This document shows, one piece after another, positions 35,446-44,862 of a DNA stretch of 64,000 nt. Origin of the DNA: Terriglobia bacterium (GTDB lineage Bacteria > Acidobacteriota > Terriglobia > JAJPHL01); the NCBI GenBank assembly GCA_021325275.1, contig JAJPHL010000036.1:62001-126000 (forward strand), written 5' to 3'. Numbering within the stretch: position 1 is the first letter of the stretch; every line of letters begins with the position of its first letter. The notes beneath the pieces were generated by a model. The model made no database searches. It was not told the DNA's origin and saw only the letters and a list, made by a program, of their open reading frames with translations. A program made the translations under genes and the position numbers.

Positions 35446-36720
35446 ATGAGCTCGGTAAAAGCCTTGAAATGGATAGCGGCGGGATTGACGGTAGCGCTCG
35501 TCATTGTGGGGCTGGTGATATTCGAACACGGCAGCGGACGGTCGACCGTCGCGGCGGCCGGGGCGCTGTCCGGATCGACGCCGTACGTTCCGGTGACGCG
35601 CGGTCCCATGCTCCGCACGATTCGCGTGGGCGGAACACTGGCGGCCGTGCATTTCTCGGGCGTGTCCGCGCCGGCGCTGCGCGGCGCGCGCTTCCAACTG
35701 ACGATTGTGCGTGTGGCCCCCGCCGGAACGCATGTGCAGGCCGGCGACGTGGTCGCGGAGTTCGATCGCCAGCAGCAGAAGCAAAATTTCGACGATCACC
35801 AAGCCGCCTACAACGATCAGAACGACGCCATCCTGAAGCGCCAAGCCGAACTGAAGATCGAACGCGAGAAGCAACTGAGCGACCTGCAAAAAGCCAAGGC
35901 CGACGTGGAATCGCAGAAGCTTGAGAATCGCCGCAACGAAATTGTTTCGAAGATCGACGCCGAGAAAAACCAGGAGGCGTTGGCCGAAGCTGAAGCGACG
36001 CTCAAGATGCAGCAGGAAACGCTCGACTTGCGGCAGGCCTCGGCGGTCGCCGAAATCAAATTGCTGGAAATCAAGCGCGACCGCGAGAAGCTGGCCATGG
36101 ATCAAGCGCGCATCAACTACGATCGCCTGGTGGTGAAGTCGCAGGTGCCGGGCATGGTGGTGTATCAACCGTTTTGGAAGAGCAGCAAGATCGGCACGGT
36201 GCAGGAAGGCGATCAAGTGTGGCCGGGACTCGTCTTCATGCAGATTGTGGACACCACCGCGATGGCCATGCGCGCGCACGTGAATCAGCTGGACGCCAAG
36301 TACATTCAGGCAGGACGTTCCGCGGAAATCCACTTAGACGCGTATCCCGATGCGCGCTTGCAGGGCCGCGTGGAAAACCTGAGTCCGCTCGGGCAAAGCG
36401 GGAATTACGGCGACAAGATGCGGTCGTTCACCATGCGATTCAGCCTGCAAGGCAGCGATCCCCGCCTGATTCCCGATATTTCCGCCAGCGCCGACGTGGA
36501 GGTGTCGCGCGTGCCAGACGCGTTGCTGGTCCCTCGCGGCGCGGTGGCGCGTCTCGCCGGCGGCGACTACGTTTGGGTGCATAGCGAAAAGGGTCTCGAG
36601 CGGCGGCAAGTGACGCTCGGCGGATTCAACGACGTGAATTGGGCGATCACCGGCGGCGTGAAGGAAGGCGAAATGGTTTCCGTGATGGTTCCCGCGGACG
36701 CGCAGGAGAACAAGAAGTGA
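35446..36720 (+). CDS. Periplasmic adaptor (HlyD/MacA-like), first of three
   Basis: 424 residues from ATG 35446, with GGGGGAG at 35431-35437. An N-terminal membrane anchor (WIAAGLTVALVIVGLVIF) is followed by a lipoyl/barrel-sandwich half, a coiled-coil of about 120 residues rich in Q, K and E (for example EREKQLSDLQKAKADVESQK), the second lipoyl half and beta-barrel parts. It lacks an ATPase. Adaptors of this type bridge an inner-membrane transporter and an outer-membrane TolC. The next adaptor overlaps by 4 bp (GTGA). Confidence 0.9.
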   Translation: MSSVKALKWIAAGLTVALVIVGLVIFEHGSGRSTVAAAGALSGSTPYVPVTRGPMLRTIRVGGTLAAVHFSGVSAPALRGARFQLTIVRVAPAGTHVQAGDVVAEFDRQQQKQNFDDHQAAYNDQNDAILKRQAELKIEREKQLSDLQKAKADVESQKLENRRNEIVSKIDAEKNQEALAEAEATLKMQQETLDLRQASAVAEIKLLEIKRDREKLAMDQARINYDRLVVKSQVPGMVVYQPFWKSSKIGTVQEGDQVWPGLVFMQIVDTTAMAMRAHVNQLDAKYIQAGRSAEIHLDAYPDARLQGRVENLSPLGQSGNYGDKMRSFTMRFSLQGSDPRLIPDISASADVEVSRVPDALLVPRGAVARLAGGDYVWVHSEKGLERRQVTLGGFNDVNWAITGGVKEGEMVSVMVPADAQENKK

Positions 36721-37985
36721 AGCGTGCTCTCCTCGCGATCGTACTTATCGGAGCCGCCGGCGGAATCGCCGCTGCCGCGTATCGCTTCCGCGACCGTCTG
36801 CCGAAACTCACGACGAACGAAGACGCGCAGGTTCCCACCGCGTCCGTGCACAAAGGCGATCTCACCATCACGATGAAGCTGACCGGCGACATCAAGGCGA
36901 TGAAGAGCGTCACGTTATATGCCCCGTTTTCGGTGACCGACGTGAAACTGGTTTCGGTCACCAAGAGCGGCACCATGGTGAAGGCCGGCGACGTGGTGGC
37001 GGTGATCGACGCCACGCAGGAAAAAGATAAAGTCAAGGAACAAGATTCCAACGTCAAGCAGGCCGACAAAGAAACCGACAAGGTGAAGGCGCAGCAGCAT
37101 CAAGTCGACGAGCAATCGCGGCTCGATGAGGCGCAAGCGCGCTACGACGTGGAAGGCGCCAAGCTCGACACCAAGAAAGGCGAGATCGTCTCCGACATCG
37201 ACGCCGGCAAAGCTCGCTTGACGCTGGCCACCGATGAGCGTCATCTCCAGGAATTGCTCAACGACGACGACGCGCGCGAAGTGTCCAAGGCTTCCGACCT
37301 GAACACGGTGGGCCGCAAGCGCAAAAAAGCCGAGAACGATCGCAACCTGGCGCAGGCGAACATCGACTTGCTGACGATCAAAGCGCCCATGGACGGCATG
37401 GTGGTGATTCTGCCGAACTGGCGATCGCAAATGGGTTTTGGCCAGCCCGCGCCGTTCAAGGCCGGCGACGCCTCGTGGCCGGGCGCGTCGCTGGCGGAAA
37501 TCCCCGACCTGCACACGCTGGTCCTCGAGTTGACGATTGAAGAAACCGAACGCGGCAAAGTTTCCGCCGGAGAACCGGCGCGCGTGAAAGTGGACGCGAT
37601 TCCCGATCGCTCGTTCACCGGGAAAATCAGAGAGATCAGCACCACGGCACAGATGGTTTTCGACGGATGGCCGCCGAAAAAACTTTTCAAAGCGCTGGTG
37701 GACATCGCGCCCGACGATAATCGCTTGCGTCCGAACATGAGCGCCAGCGCCGACATCGAAACGGAGACGCTCTCGGGCGTGGTCCTGGTTCCTTCGCGCG
37801 CCGTGTTCGAACGCAACGGCCGCGTGATCGCGTGGGTGCGCACGGGCGGACGCTTTGAAATGCGCAAAATCGAAGTGGGCAAGAAGGGCGACGGTCAAAC
37901 GCAGGTGCTGAGCGGTCTGCAGCCCGGCGACGTGGTCGCGCTGGAAGAGCCGCCGAAGGCCGCCGCGGCGCTGGGAGGCGTGTAG
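36717..37985 (+). CDS. Periplasmic adaptor (HlyD/MacA-like), second of three
   Basis: 422 residues from GTG 36717, overlapping the previous stop by 4 bp. A membrane anchor (LLAIVLIGAAGGIAAAAYRF) leads to a lipoyl domain (VKLVSVTKSGTMVKAGDVVA), a charged coiled-coil (about 105-210), and beta-barrel segments (LVLELTIEETERGKVSAGEP). It is related to the first and third adaptors but not close in sequence. It stands 3 bp before the third one. The three probably assemble with the single permease and TolC as one hetero-oligomeric tube, or work at different complexes. Confidence 0.9.
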   Translation: MKRALLAIVLIGAAGGIAAAAYRFRDRLPKLTTNEDAQVPTASVHKGDLTITMKLTGDIKAMKSVTLYAPFSVTDVKLVSVTKSGTMVKAGDVVAVIDATQEKDKVKEQDSNVKQADKETDKVKAQQHQVDEQSRLDEAQARYDVEGAKLDTKKGEIVSDIDAGKARLTLATDERHLQELLNDDDAREVSKASDLNTVGRKRKKAENDRNLAQANIDLLTIKAPMDGMVVILPNWRSQMGFGQPAPFKAGDASWPGASLAEIPDLHTLVLELTIEETERGKVSAGEPARVKVDAIPDRSFTGKIREISTTAQMVFDGWPPKKLFKALVDIAPDDNRLRPNMSASADIETETLSGVVLVPSRAVFERNGRVIAWVRTGGRFEMRKIEVGKKGDGQTQVLSGLQPGDVVALEEPPKAAAALGGV

Positions 37986-37988
37986 ATC

Positions 37989-39299
37989 ATGAAAGCAGCA
38001 GTCAAATGGATTCTGGGATTGCTGATCGTCGGCGCGGTCCTGGCCGGCGCGAGCGTGGAAGCAACACGCTATTTCGCGCCGCCGAAAATCGAGGTCGCCA
38101 CGATCCTCTCGCGCAACGGCGAGTTCGTGATCGAAACGCACACCCGCGGCACGCTGCGCGCCGTGAATTCCGCCATGATGGTGGCGCCCAACGTCGGCGG
38201 CACGCTGATGATCACCGAACTGGCGCACTCCGGCGAATCCGTGAAAAAGGGCGACGTGGCGATGAGTTTCGATCGCGAGGATATGCAGAACAACGTCGAC
38301 GCCGCGAAGTCGCGCGTGGAGGAAGCCGAACAGACCATCCGCAAAGCGAACGCCGACGCCGCCATCAAACGCCATGAAGATCAAGTGGACCTGATGAAGG
38401 CGCAGTTCGCGGTGCGCCGCGCCGAGTTGGACGTGAGCAAGAACGAGACCGTATCGGCCATCGACGCGCAGAAAAATATTTTGACGCTGGAAGCCGCCAA
38501 GAAGAAGCTTTCGCAATTGCAGGAAGACATCTCGGCGCGCAAAACCTCCGACGCCGCCGATCTCGCCGTCAACGAAGAAAAGCTCAACAAAGCGAAATTC
38601 GATCAGACCCAAGCCGAAACGCGTCTGCACCAGTTGGACGTAAAAGCGCCGATGGACGGATTGCTGAGCCTGCGCACGAATCGCATGGCCGCCGGCGGCA
38701 TGTGGTATCCCGACTTGCCGGACTTCGGCATCGGCGATCAGGTCAACGGAGGAAATCCGGTGATCGACGTGGTCGACAACACCAATCTGGAGATGTCGGC
38801 GCAGATCACCGAAACCGATCGCGGCAATTTGAAGGAAGGCCAGCCGGTGACCATTCATCTCGACGCGCTGCCGGATATCGTGATCGAGGGCAAAGTGAAA
38901 TCGCTGGGCGGAATCAACGCGCGCGATTGGGACGCTTCGCCGAACAAAACGTTCGAGGGCGTTTTCGAATTGACGCCGGGACCGAACGGCAACGATCCGC
39001 GTTTGCGCCCGGGGCTGAGCGGCGAGGTGGTGGTGACAACCGAGAAAGCCCCGAACGTCGTTTTTCTTCCGCAGCAGGCGGTCATCGAAAAAGAAGGCCG
39101 CAAATGGGTTTACCTGGCTCAAGGCGGAAGCAACTTCCAGCGCGTGGAAGTGCAAACCGGACGCCGCAGCGAAAGCCAAGTGGAAATCACCAAGGGTTTG
39201 AATGGCGGCGAGCGCGTGGCGCTGGCCGATCCGGAAGAACGCTCTGCCGCGGCGAAGAAGAAAGCGAATCCGCTGGCATCGTCGCCGGGAGGCAAATAG
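37989..39299 (+). CDS. Periplasmic adaptor (HlyD/MacA-like), third of three
   Basis: 436 residues. An anchor (WILGLLIVGAVLAGASVEA) is followed by the lipoyl half, a coiled-coil with EEAEQTIRKANADAAIKRHE and related heptads (about 95-200), and a late beta-barrel region (LEMSAQITETDRGNLKEGQP). Ends with a short charged tail. The family role is as a link between inner-membrane exporter and TolC. Only 7 bp separate it from the permease gene, so it belongs to the same operon. Confidence 0.9.
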   Translation: MKAAVKWILGLLIVGAVLAGASVEATRYFAPPKIEVATILSRNGEFVIETHTRGTLRAVNSAMMVAPNVGGTLMITELAHSGESVKKGDVAMSFDREDMQNNVDAAKSRVEEAEQTIRKANADAAIKRHEDQVDLMKAQFAVRRAELDVSKNETVSAIDAQKNILTLEAAKKKLSQLQEDISARKTSDAADLAVNEEKLNKAKFDQTQAETRLHQLDVKAPMDGLLSLRTNRMAAGGMWYPDLPDFGIGDQVNGGNPVIDVVDNTNLEMSAQITETDRGNLKEGQPVTIHLDALPDIVIEGKVKSLGGINARDWDASPNKTFEGVFELTPGPNGNDPRLRPGLSGEVVVTTEKAPNVVFLPQQAVIEKEGRKWVYLAQGGSNFQRVEVQTGRRSESQVEITKGLNGGERVALADPEERSAAAKKKANPLASSPGGK

Positions 39300-39306
39300 G
39301 CGCCGC

Positions 39307-40575
39307 ATGGTCACTCCCTTCAAACGAACGCTGATGCTGTTGCCGGAAGTGCGCATGAGCGTGGGCAACTTGGCGGCGCACAAATTGCGCACGCTCTTGA
39401 CCATGCTCGGCATGATCTTCGGCGTCGGCGCGGTGATCTCCATGCTGTCGATCGGCGCGGGCGCGCGGCAGGAAGCGTTGAGCTTCATCGAAACGCTCGG
39501 CGTGAACAATGTGATCGTAGAGGCGAAGGAAGCCAGCGGCTGGCCGGAATTGCAGGAACGCCGCAAAATCTCCGCGGGACTCACTTTTCGCGACGTCCGC
39601 GCGCTGGCCGGTAATCTGCCCCAAGTGGAGTTGGTTTCGCCGCGCAAGCGCTACAAGCCGGCCAAAATCTTTCCCAGCGCCGCCAAAGACTTGCCGACGG
39701 TGGTCGGCGTGATGCCGGAATTTCCCGCCATCGCCGGACTGAAGGTGATCGCCGGAAGATTCTTCGACAAGAGCGAACAAGCCGAAGGCGCGGCGGTGGC
39801 CGTGGTGGGAGACGGCGCGCGCCGCGCGATTTTCGGCAGCGGCGATGCGGTCGGCGAGTTCGTGAAGGTCGACGACGCGTGGTTCCGCGTGATCGGCGTG
39901 CTGGCCTCGCAAGCGGGCTATCAAACGGAACTTGAAGGCGTGCAAGTGGAAGATCGCAACATGTTCATCTATGTGCCGCTGAACGCGGCGATGCTGCGCC
40001 TGGCCAACACGCAAAGCGATTACAAAGACGAAATCGACGGCATTTACCTGAAACTCATCGACTCGCGGCAGTCGGTGGACACCGCGCAAGCGACGCGCGC
40101 GATTTTGGACGCGCGACATCGAGGCGCGGGCGATTTTTCGGTGATCGTGCCGGCGGGATTGCTCGAGGAACAGCGCCGCACGCAAAATATTTTCAATTTC
40201 GTGATGGTCGCCATCGCCGGAATCTCGCTGCTGGTCGGCGGCATCGGCATCATGAACATCATGCTGGCGACGGTACTGGAGCGCACGCGCGAAATCGGTA
40301 TCCGCCGGGCCATCGGCGCCCGCCGCGCCGACATCGTGCGGCAATTTCTACTCGAAGCCACCATGATTTCCATCGCCGGCGGATTGCTGGGTATCGCCTT
40401 CGGCTTCACCATGTCGCGATTGATCGCGCTGACCGCCGGATGGTCGACGATCGTCAGCCCGGCGTCGATTGCGCTGGCCTTCAGCGTGTCGGTTTCCGTT
40501 GGTTTGGTTTTTGGTTTGTACCCCGCGCGTCAGGCCGCGCAGCTCGACCCGATCGAGGCGATCCGCTACGAATGA
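39307..40575 (+). CDS. MacB/FtsX-like ABC transporter permease (no ATPase domain)
   Basis: 422 residues. One helix at about 30-55 (LTMLGMIFGVGAVISMLSIG), a large periplasmic domain of about 220 residues, and three C-terminal helices (about 285-410), with GIGIMNIMLATVLERTREIG, the conserved MacB/FtsX cytoplasmic loop, and a final GLVFGLYPARQAAQLDPIEA. MacB proteins carry an N-terminal ATPase or have a separate LolD-type one; neither is in this operon. TolC starts in the same TGA/ATG (ATGA). The ATPase must come from another locus or the complex uses a different driver. Confidence 0.92.
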   Translation: MVTPFKRTLMLLPEVRMSVGNLAAHKLRTLLTMLGMIFGVGAVISMLSIGAGARQEALSFIETLGVNNVIVEAKEASGWPELQERRKISAGLTFRDVRALAGNLPQVELVSPRKRYKPAKIFPSAAKDLPTVVGVMPEFPAIAGLKVIAGRFFDKSEQAEGAAVAVVGDGARRAIFGSGDAVGEFVKVDDAWFRVIGVLASQAGYQTELEGVQVEDRNMFIYVPLNAAMLRLANTQSDYKDEIDGIYLKLIDSRQSVDTAQATRAILDARHRGAGDFSVIVPAGLLEEQRRTQNIFNFVMVAIAGISLLVGGIGIMNIMLATVLERTREIGIRRAIGARRADIVRQFLLEATMISIAGGLLGIAFGFTMSRLIALTAGWSTIVSPASIALAFSVSVSVGLVFGLYPARQAAQLDPIEAIRYE

Positions 40576-42266
40576 AAATCTTCCGCTCCCTCTCGCTTTT
40601 TTCCCTCATGGCGTTGCCTTGCCTGCGTGCACAGACCGCACCGCAGACCGCACCGCAGACCGCGCCACAGATCGCACCACAGATCGCACCAGGAGACACG
40701 TCGCGGGAGAGTACGCCCTTCTTTCCGACGCGCGAATACTTTCACACGATGTTCCAGCCGCGACAGCAGTACAAGCTGGAGTTGCCCGGCACGTTGCGCG
40801 ATCGCGTGCGCGACGGCAAGCTGCGCTTGTCGCTGGCTGACGTGACCCAGCTCGCGGTGTCGCGCAATACCGACGTGTGGCTCGCCCGTCTCGACGTGCA
40901 ACAGGCCGTCACGCCCGTGATGCGGTCGTGGACGGTGTTTGATCCGCAATTCTCGGGGACTTTCTCGAGTTCGTTTTCTTCGTCGCCCGTGGCTTCAGCG
41001 CTGTCGTCGAGCAAATCGCTTTTCCAACAAACGTCGGTGGGAATCTCGCAAGTGCTGCCGACCGGCACCGTCTACAACGTCGGCTTCACCGGCACAAAGG
41101 CGTCGAACAACAACGGCTTCGACTTGCTGAATCCGTCGTTGACCGCGTCGCTGAATTTTTCGATCGTGCAACCGCTCTTTCGCGGACGCGGCGTCTACTT
41201 GAATCGCGCGCCGATTCTGATTGCGCGAATGAATCGCCAAATTGCCCGCGACCGCTTCGAGCAATTGCTGATCGGCTCGCTGCAATCGGTGCAAAACCAA
41301 TACTGGGATACGGTGAATGCGCGCGAGTCGCTGGCGGTGGCGCGCAATTCGCTGCAACTGGCCGAAGCGTTCTACCAGCATGACAAGCGGTCGCTCGAGT
41401 TGGGCGCGCTGCCGCCGCTCGACATTTTCCGCTCGGAAGCGGACGTGGCGAATCGCAAAGTCGCGGTGACGAGCGCGGAATATTTTTTGAAACAGCAAGA
41501 AGACGCCCTGCGCCGCTTGATCGCCGCGGATCTCGATCCCGATGTGCGCGGACTTCCGCTGGAGTTGACAGAGTCGCCCTCGGGCACGGAAGTTACTTTT
41601 CCCGCGCCGGAAGAAGCCGTGGCGCTTTCATTCCGCAAGCGCCCGGAGTTAAATCAGCTTCATCGTCAATACGCAATTCAGCAGACTTCCGAACGCGTGG
41701 CGTTGAACGAATTGAAACCCAACATGGCGGTGGGCGCCAACTACAGTTCCAACGGCTTGGGCGGCGACAATTTCATCTCGGGCGTGCTGGTTCCCGGCGG
41801 CTTCAACGATGCATTGCGTCAGGCGTTCGGCTTCGGCAGTCCGACCTACGGCTTCTCGGTGACGTTGGGCTTGCCTCTGCGCAATCGTTCCGCCGCCGCC
41901 GACGTGGTGGACGCCGAGATCAACCTGAAGCGCACCATTTATTCGCAGCGCAGCACGGAACAGCAGATCGCGCTCGACGTGCGCACGTCGCTGAACCAGC
42001 TGGAACAAAGCCGGCTGAACATTGTCGGCGCGATCCAGGCGCGCGATCTTGCCAAGAAGACACTCGACGCCGAGCAGCGCAAGTACGAACTGGGCAGCGG
42101 CCAAGTGAATTTCGTGTTGGACGCGCAACAGCGGCTCACCGACGCCGAGAACCAACTCCTGCAAGCGACGATCAGCTATCGCAAGGCGGTAATTTCCGTG
42201 CAGCGCGCCACCGGCACGCTTCTCGACGACAATCACGTGGTACTCGATCAAGCCATCGGCGGTTGA
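40572..42266 (+). CDS. TolC-like outer-membrane efflux protein
   Basis: 564 residues. A signal peptide (MKIFRSLSLFSLMALPCLRA) is followed by an imperfect TAPQ/IAPQ repeat (about 22-40), then the TolC repeat architecture. LADVTQLAVSRNTDVWLA and LNYS-type strands start the first half; ETVNARESLAVARNSLQLAE and RRSLELGALP-like helices follow; and the late GSGQVNFVLDAQQRLTDAENQLL is typical of TolC helices. It forms the outer channel for the adaptor-permease complex in the same operon. The start overlaps the permease stop. Confidence 0.88.
   Translation: MKIFRSLSLFSLMALPCLRAQTAPQTAPQTAPQIAPQIAPGDTSRESTPFFPTREYFHTMFQPRQQYKLELPGTLRDRVRDGKLRLSLADVTQLAVSRNTDVWLARLDVQQAVTPVMRSWTVFDPQFSGTFSSSFSSSPVASALSSSKSLFQQTSVGISQVLPTGTVYNVGFTGTKASNNNGFDLLNPSLTASLNFSIVQPLFRGRGVYLNRAPILIARMNRQIARDRFEQLLIGSLQSVQNQYWDTVNARESLAVARNSLQLAEAFYQHDKRSLELGALPPLDIFRSEADVANRKVAVTSAEYFLKQQEDALRRLIAADLDPDVRGLPLELTESPSGTEVTFPAPEEAVALSFRKRPELNQLHRQYAIQQTSERVALNELKPNMAVGANYSSNGLGGDNFISGVLVPGGFNDALRQAFGFGSPTYGFSVTLGLPLRNRSAAADVVDAEINLKRTIYSQRSTEQQIALDVRTSLNQLEQSRLNIVGAIQARDLAKKTLDAEQRKYELGSGQVNFVLDAQQRLTDAENQLLQATISYRKAVISVQRATGTLLDDNHVVLDQAIGG
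40636..40692 (+). repeat. Short tandem repeat in the TolC leader (12-bp units)
   Basis: Four to five 12-bp units of the CCGCACCGCAGA type, some changed to CCACAGATCGCA, encode TAPQ and IAPQ. The units follow the signal peptide cleavage region. Unit number can vary by slippage without breaking the frame. Confidence 0.75.
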
Positions 42267-42299
42267 CCGCTTCTTAACACGGTAGCGGCCGCAGTCTGG

Positions 42300-42305
42300 C
42301 ATAAT
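42300..42305 (+). promoter_or_regulatory. -10 box (CATAAT), phosphatase gene
   Basis: CATAAT, 7 nt before the ATG at 42313. The fourth-to-sixth bases fit the -10 consensus; the first does not. No ribosome site lies between. Confidence 0.35.
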
Positions 42306-42312
42306 CGTTCGG

Positions 42313-43347
42313 ATGAAAATACGCGCTGCCCTCCTGGCGATCTTGGCGTGTGCCTCACTAGCCGCCGCCCGCGACTGGACAAAATATCCCGCCATCGTCG
42401 AGATCGATACCACCGCCGACGTTTACGCGGTCGGCGATCCGCACTCCGACTGGGAGCGGCTCGCCGGCGTGCTGGCGACCGCCAAAGTGATCGAGTCGAA
42501 GCCCGCGGAGCCGAATCAAGTGCAGTGGAGGGCCGGAAAATCAGTGCTCGTGATCACCGGCGATCTCATCGACAAAGGACCTCCGGGGTCGGGCGCTGCG
42601 GGGTTGGGCGTGATTACATTCCTGAGCGCGCTGCGCACCTCGGCGAGCGCGGCGGGCGGATTGGTGATCGTGACGATGGGCAATCATGAAGCGGAATTTC
42701 TCGCCGATCCCACGGCCGGCAAAACGAAAGAGTTTCAGAAGGAACTGAAGACCAACAAGATGGAACCCGCGCGCGTGGCGGCGTGCGACGGAGCCGTCGG
42801 CGAGTTTCTATGCAACCTGCCCATCGGCGCGCGCGTGAACGATTATTTCTTCTCGCACGGCGGCAACAGCGGCGGACAAACGGTCGCCGGGCTCAATGCA
42901 TCGATCGCGGACGACGTGAACAAGTCGGGCTTCCGCGCGAAGGCGTTGATCGATCCCAACTCGATCCTCGAGGCGCGCTTGAACGACGGTGGACCCGCGG
43001 GATTGCCGTGGATTTACGACGGCAACAAGAAGACCGACGCGCAAGCGCTGCTCGCGGACTACGCCGCGAAGCTCGGTGTGCATCACATCGTGCAGGGACA
43101 TCAGCCCGGCAACGTCAAGTTTCTCGACGGACCGAAGCGCGACGCCGGCACGATTTTCCAGCGCTGGGGATTGCTCTTCCTGATGGACACCGGAATGTCG
43201 CGCGGGATTGAAGGATCGAACAGTATCGGCGGCGCGCTGCACATCACGCCGAAGGGTGTGGAAGTGATTTGCGCGGGCGGCACGCGCTCCATGCTCTGGG
43301 ACGCCGGCGCAAACACGCCGGTAGCCGCGATGTACTGTGGAAAATAA
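42313..43347 (+). CDS. Secreted metallophosphoesterase (Shewanella-like phosphatase type)
   Basis: 344 residues with a signal peptide (MKIRAALLAILACASLAAA). Calcineurin-type motifs are GDPHSDWERL, ITGDLIDKGPPG, TMGNHEAEFL, HHIVQGHQPGNV and a late MDTGMSRGI, which are the metal-binding blocks of protein phosphatase-like enzymes of the Shelph type. The first motif has GDPHS in place of GDxHG. It probably dephosphorylates a periplasmic phosphoester or phosphoprotein. It stands alone after the export operon, with a 46-bp gap. Confidence 0.87.
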   Translation: MKIRAALLAILACASLAAARDWTKYPAIVEIDTTADVYAVGDPHSDWERLAGVLATAKVIESKPAEPNQVQWRAGKSVLVITGDLIDKGPPGSGAAGLGVITFLSALRTSASAAGGLVIVTMGNHEAEFLADPTAGKTKEFQKELKTNKMEPARVAACDGAVGEFLCNLPIGARVNDYFFSHGGNSGGQTVAGLNASIADDVNKSGFRAKALIDPNSILEARLNDGGPAGLPWIYDGNKKTDAQALLADYAAKLGVHHIVQGHQPGNVKFLDGPKRDAGTIFQRWGLLFLMDTGMSRGIEGSNSIGGALHITPKGVEVICAGGTRSMLWDAGANTPVAAMYCGK

Positions 43348-43570
43348 GCCGACGGCCGGCAATCAAAGCACGATTGTTGTGGGCGCGGCACTGCCGCCGG
43401 TTTGTCCGGCGAGCGCCAACGCCGCATCGTCGGGCGCCTGCCATGACCGCGACCGGCGTGGAGGTCGCGACTCCCGCCTGCGGCGCAGGCTCGGGGACAG
43501 AATGTAACCGAACACTCGCCAACGTGGCACGAGAAATGTCCAAACTCCAGGGGCAGGAGAACATCCTGCC
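43348..43570. other. Intergenic region, no gene
   Basis: The stretch between the convergent phosphatase and GT4 genes contains no conserved frame. A CTCGGGGACAGAATG-like word lies at 43491-43505 and TGGCACGAGAAATGTCC at 43525-43541; they may be worn ends of a mobile element, but no inverted partner was found. Nothing else is supported. Confidence 0.4.
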
Positions 43571-44689
43571 CTACGCTTCGAGCCATTCCAAGACCGGCCG
43601 AAATTGCGCTTCGTAGTTCCAGTCTTCAAGGATGCGCCGGCGCCCACTCTCCCCCATCGCGCGCGTTTCCGCGGGATGTTCCAGAAACCACTCAAGCGCC
43701 GCGGCAATACTCGCAGGATCGCCGGGATCGCACACGCGCCCAAGCCCTGAATCCGCAAACATCGCGCGCCAATCGGGGCGATCGGAAACCAGCAACGCCA
43801 AGCCGTTCGCGAGATAGTCGAATGGCTTATTCGACGCGCCGGTCATGTTGGATTCGTTGATGTCGCCGCGATCGTCGATGGGCATGAACGACAAACCAAC
43901 GTCGGCGCGGCGGCACGCGGCGAGTAAGTCGCTGCGCAGGGGAATTTCGCCGAGATAACTAAAGCGATGCTCCACGCCGAGGCGCCGCGCTTCCGCGCGC
44001 AGGTTGTCGACGTGATCGCGCGCGCCAACCGGCTGATAGCCGGCCACCGTGAGGCGCACGCCTTCAGGGAGTCGCGCGAGCGCGGGGATCAGCGAAACGG
44101 GCAGTCGCGCCGGTACGATCGAGCCGTGGTAGAAAACTTCCAGTTTTCCCGATACCGCGGGTTCGCGCGGCGGACCCGCTTCGCCGCGCGCGGGACAATT
44201 CCACACGATTGCGCGATGCGGCGCATTTGGCGCACAGACTTCCGCGCGCCGCGCATTCGGCCAAATGCAATACGCGCCGCGGAACAGGCGCGCACGAAAC
44301 CATCTAAATCCGCCCGGATGATTCGGCGAGTCGTGTTCGTGGAAAATCACACGGATGCCGGAGATTTTTCCGGCGAGCCACGCCAGCGGCGCCGCAAAAA
44401 GATCGGATGCATAGACGCATCGCGGACGCCACAGGACGATCGTCGCGAACACCCGGCAGCAATACGCGAAATAATGCAGCTTTTGCCGCCAGCCGGGCGG
44501 ACAAAACGGCATCCGCTGCTCGCGAATGTTGGGATGCGGCGGAAAACGCAGCTTGTCGGCGCCGAACGCGCCGGTGCCGAGAAACAACACGTCCCATCCG
44601 CGGTCGGCGAGAATGCGCGAGCTATGCTCCAGCGGCGGATATCCGGCGGGATTGGTGTACTGGACGTAGAGGATGTGTCGGCGCGCCAT
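43571..44689 (-). CDS. Glycosyltransferase family 4-like protein
   Basis: 372 residues from ATG 44689. A GT-B fold is indicated by an N-terminal Rossmann region (HILYVQYTNPAGYPPLEHSS, YASDLFAAPLAWL, VIFHEHDSPN), and the C-terminal half has VFYHGSIVPARLP, RLTVAGYQPVGA, FSYLGEIPLRSDLL and a nucleotide-sugar site (NKPFDYLANGLALLVSD). It adds a sugar to a membrane acceptor, perhaps for lipopolysaccharide or exopolysaccharide. Its start is 173 bp from the divergent GT gene. Confidence 0.9.
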   Translation of the reverse strand: MARRHILYVQYTNPAGYPPLEHSSRILADRGWDVLFLGTGAFGADKLRFPPHPNIREQRMPFCPPGWRQKLHYFAYCCRVFATIVLWRPRCVYASDLFAAPLAWLAGKISGIRVIFHEHDSPNHPGGFRWFRARLFRGAYCIWPNARRAEVCAPNAPHRAIVWNCPARGEAGPPREPAVSGKLEVFYHGSIVPARLPVSLIPALARLPEGVRLTVAGYQPVGARDHVDNLRAEARRLGVEHRFSYLGEIPLRSDLLAACRRADVGLSFMPIDDRGDINESNMTGASNKPFDYLANGLALLVSDRPDWRAMFADSGLGRVCDPGDPASIAAALEWFLEHPAETRAMGESGRRRILEDWNYEAQFRPVLEWLEA

Positions 44690-44850
44690 GACCGGGATCA
44701 AAATATCATACGCGGCCCGGCGCCGCCGCGTACCACAGCATGACCGCCGCCAAATGTGTAAAACATTTTCCTGCAGAATCGTTTTAGTAACGAATCACGG
44801 CAGTCACGGGTCCGGCTTCCCCTTTCGGGATTGGCGCGGGATCGCGCCGC

Positions 44851-44856
44851 TATTCT
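44851..44856 (+). promoter_or_regulatory. -10 box (TATTCT) next to a GC palindrome
   Basis: TATTCT is followed by six bases (GGCTTC) and the ATG at 44863. Just upstream, 44833-44848 is the palindrome GGCGCGGGATCGCGCC, which could hold a repressor. The mRNA would be leaderless. Confidence 0.45.
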
Positions 44857-44862
44857 GGCTTC

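Noticed and set aside
36915-39647. A 910-codon open frame antisense to the second and third adaptors.
   Set aside because: It is an open-frame artefact of GC-rich codon use; composition and lack of any domain show that the plus-strand adaptors are the real genes.
43491-43541. Possible insertion-sequence ends in the gap after the phosphatase gene.
   Set aside because: No inverted partner and no transposase frame; too short to call.
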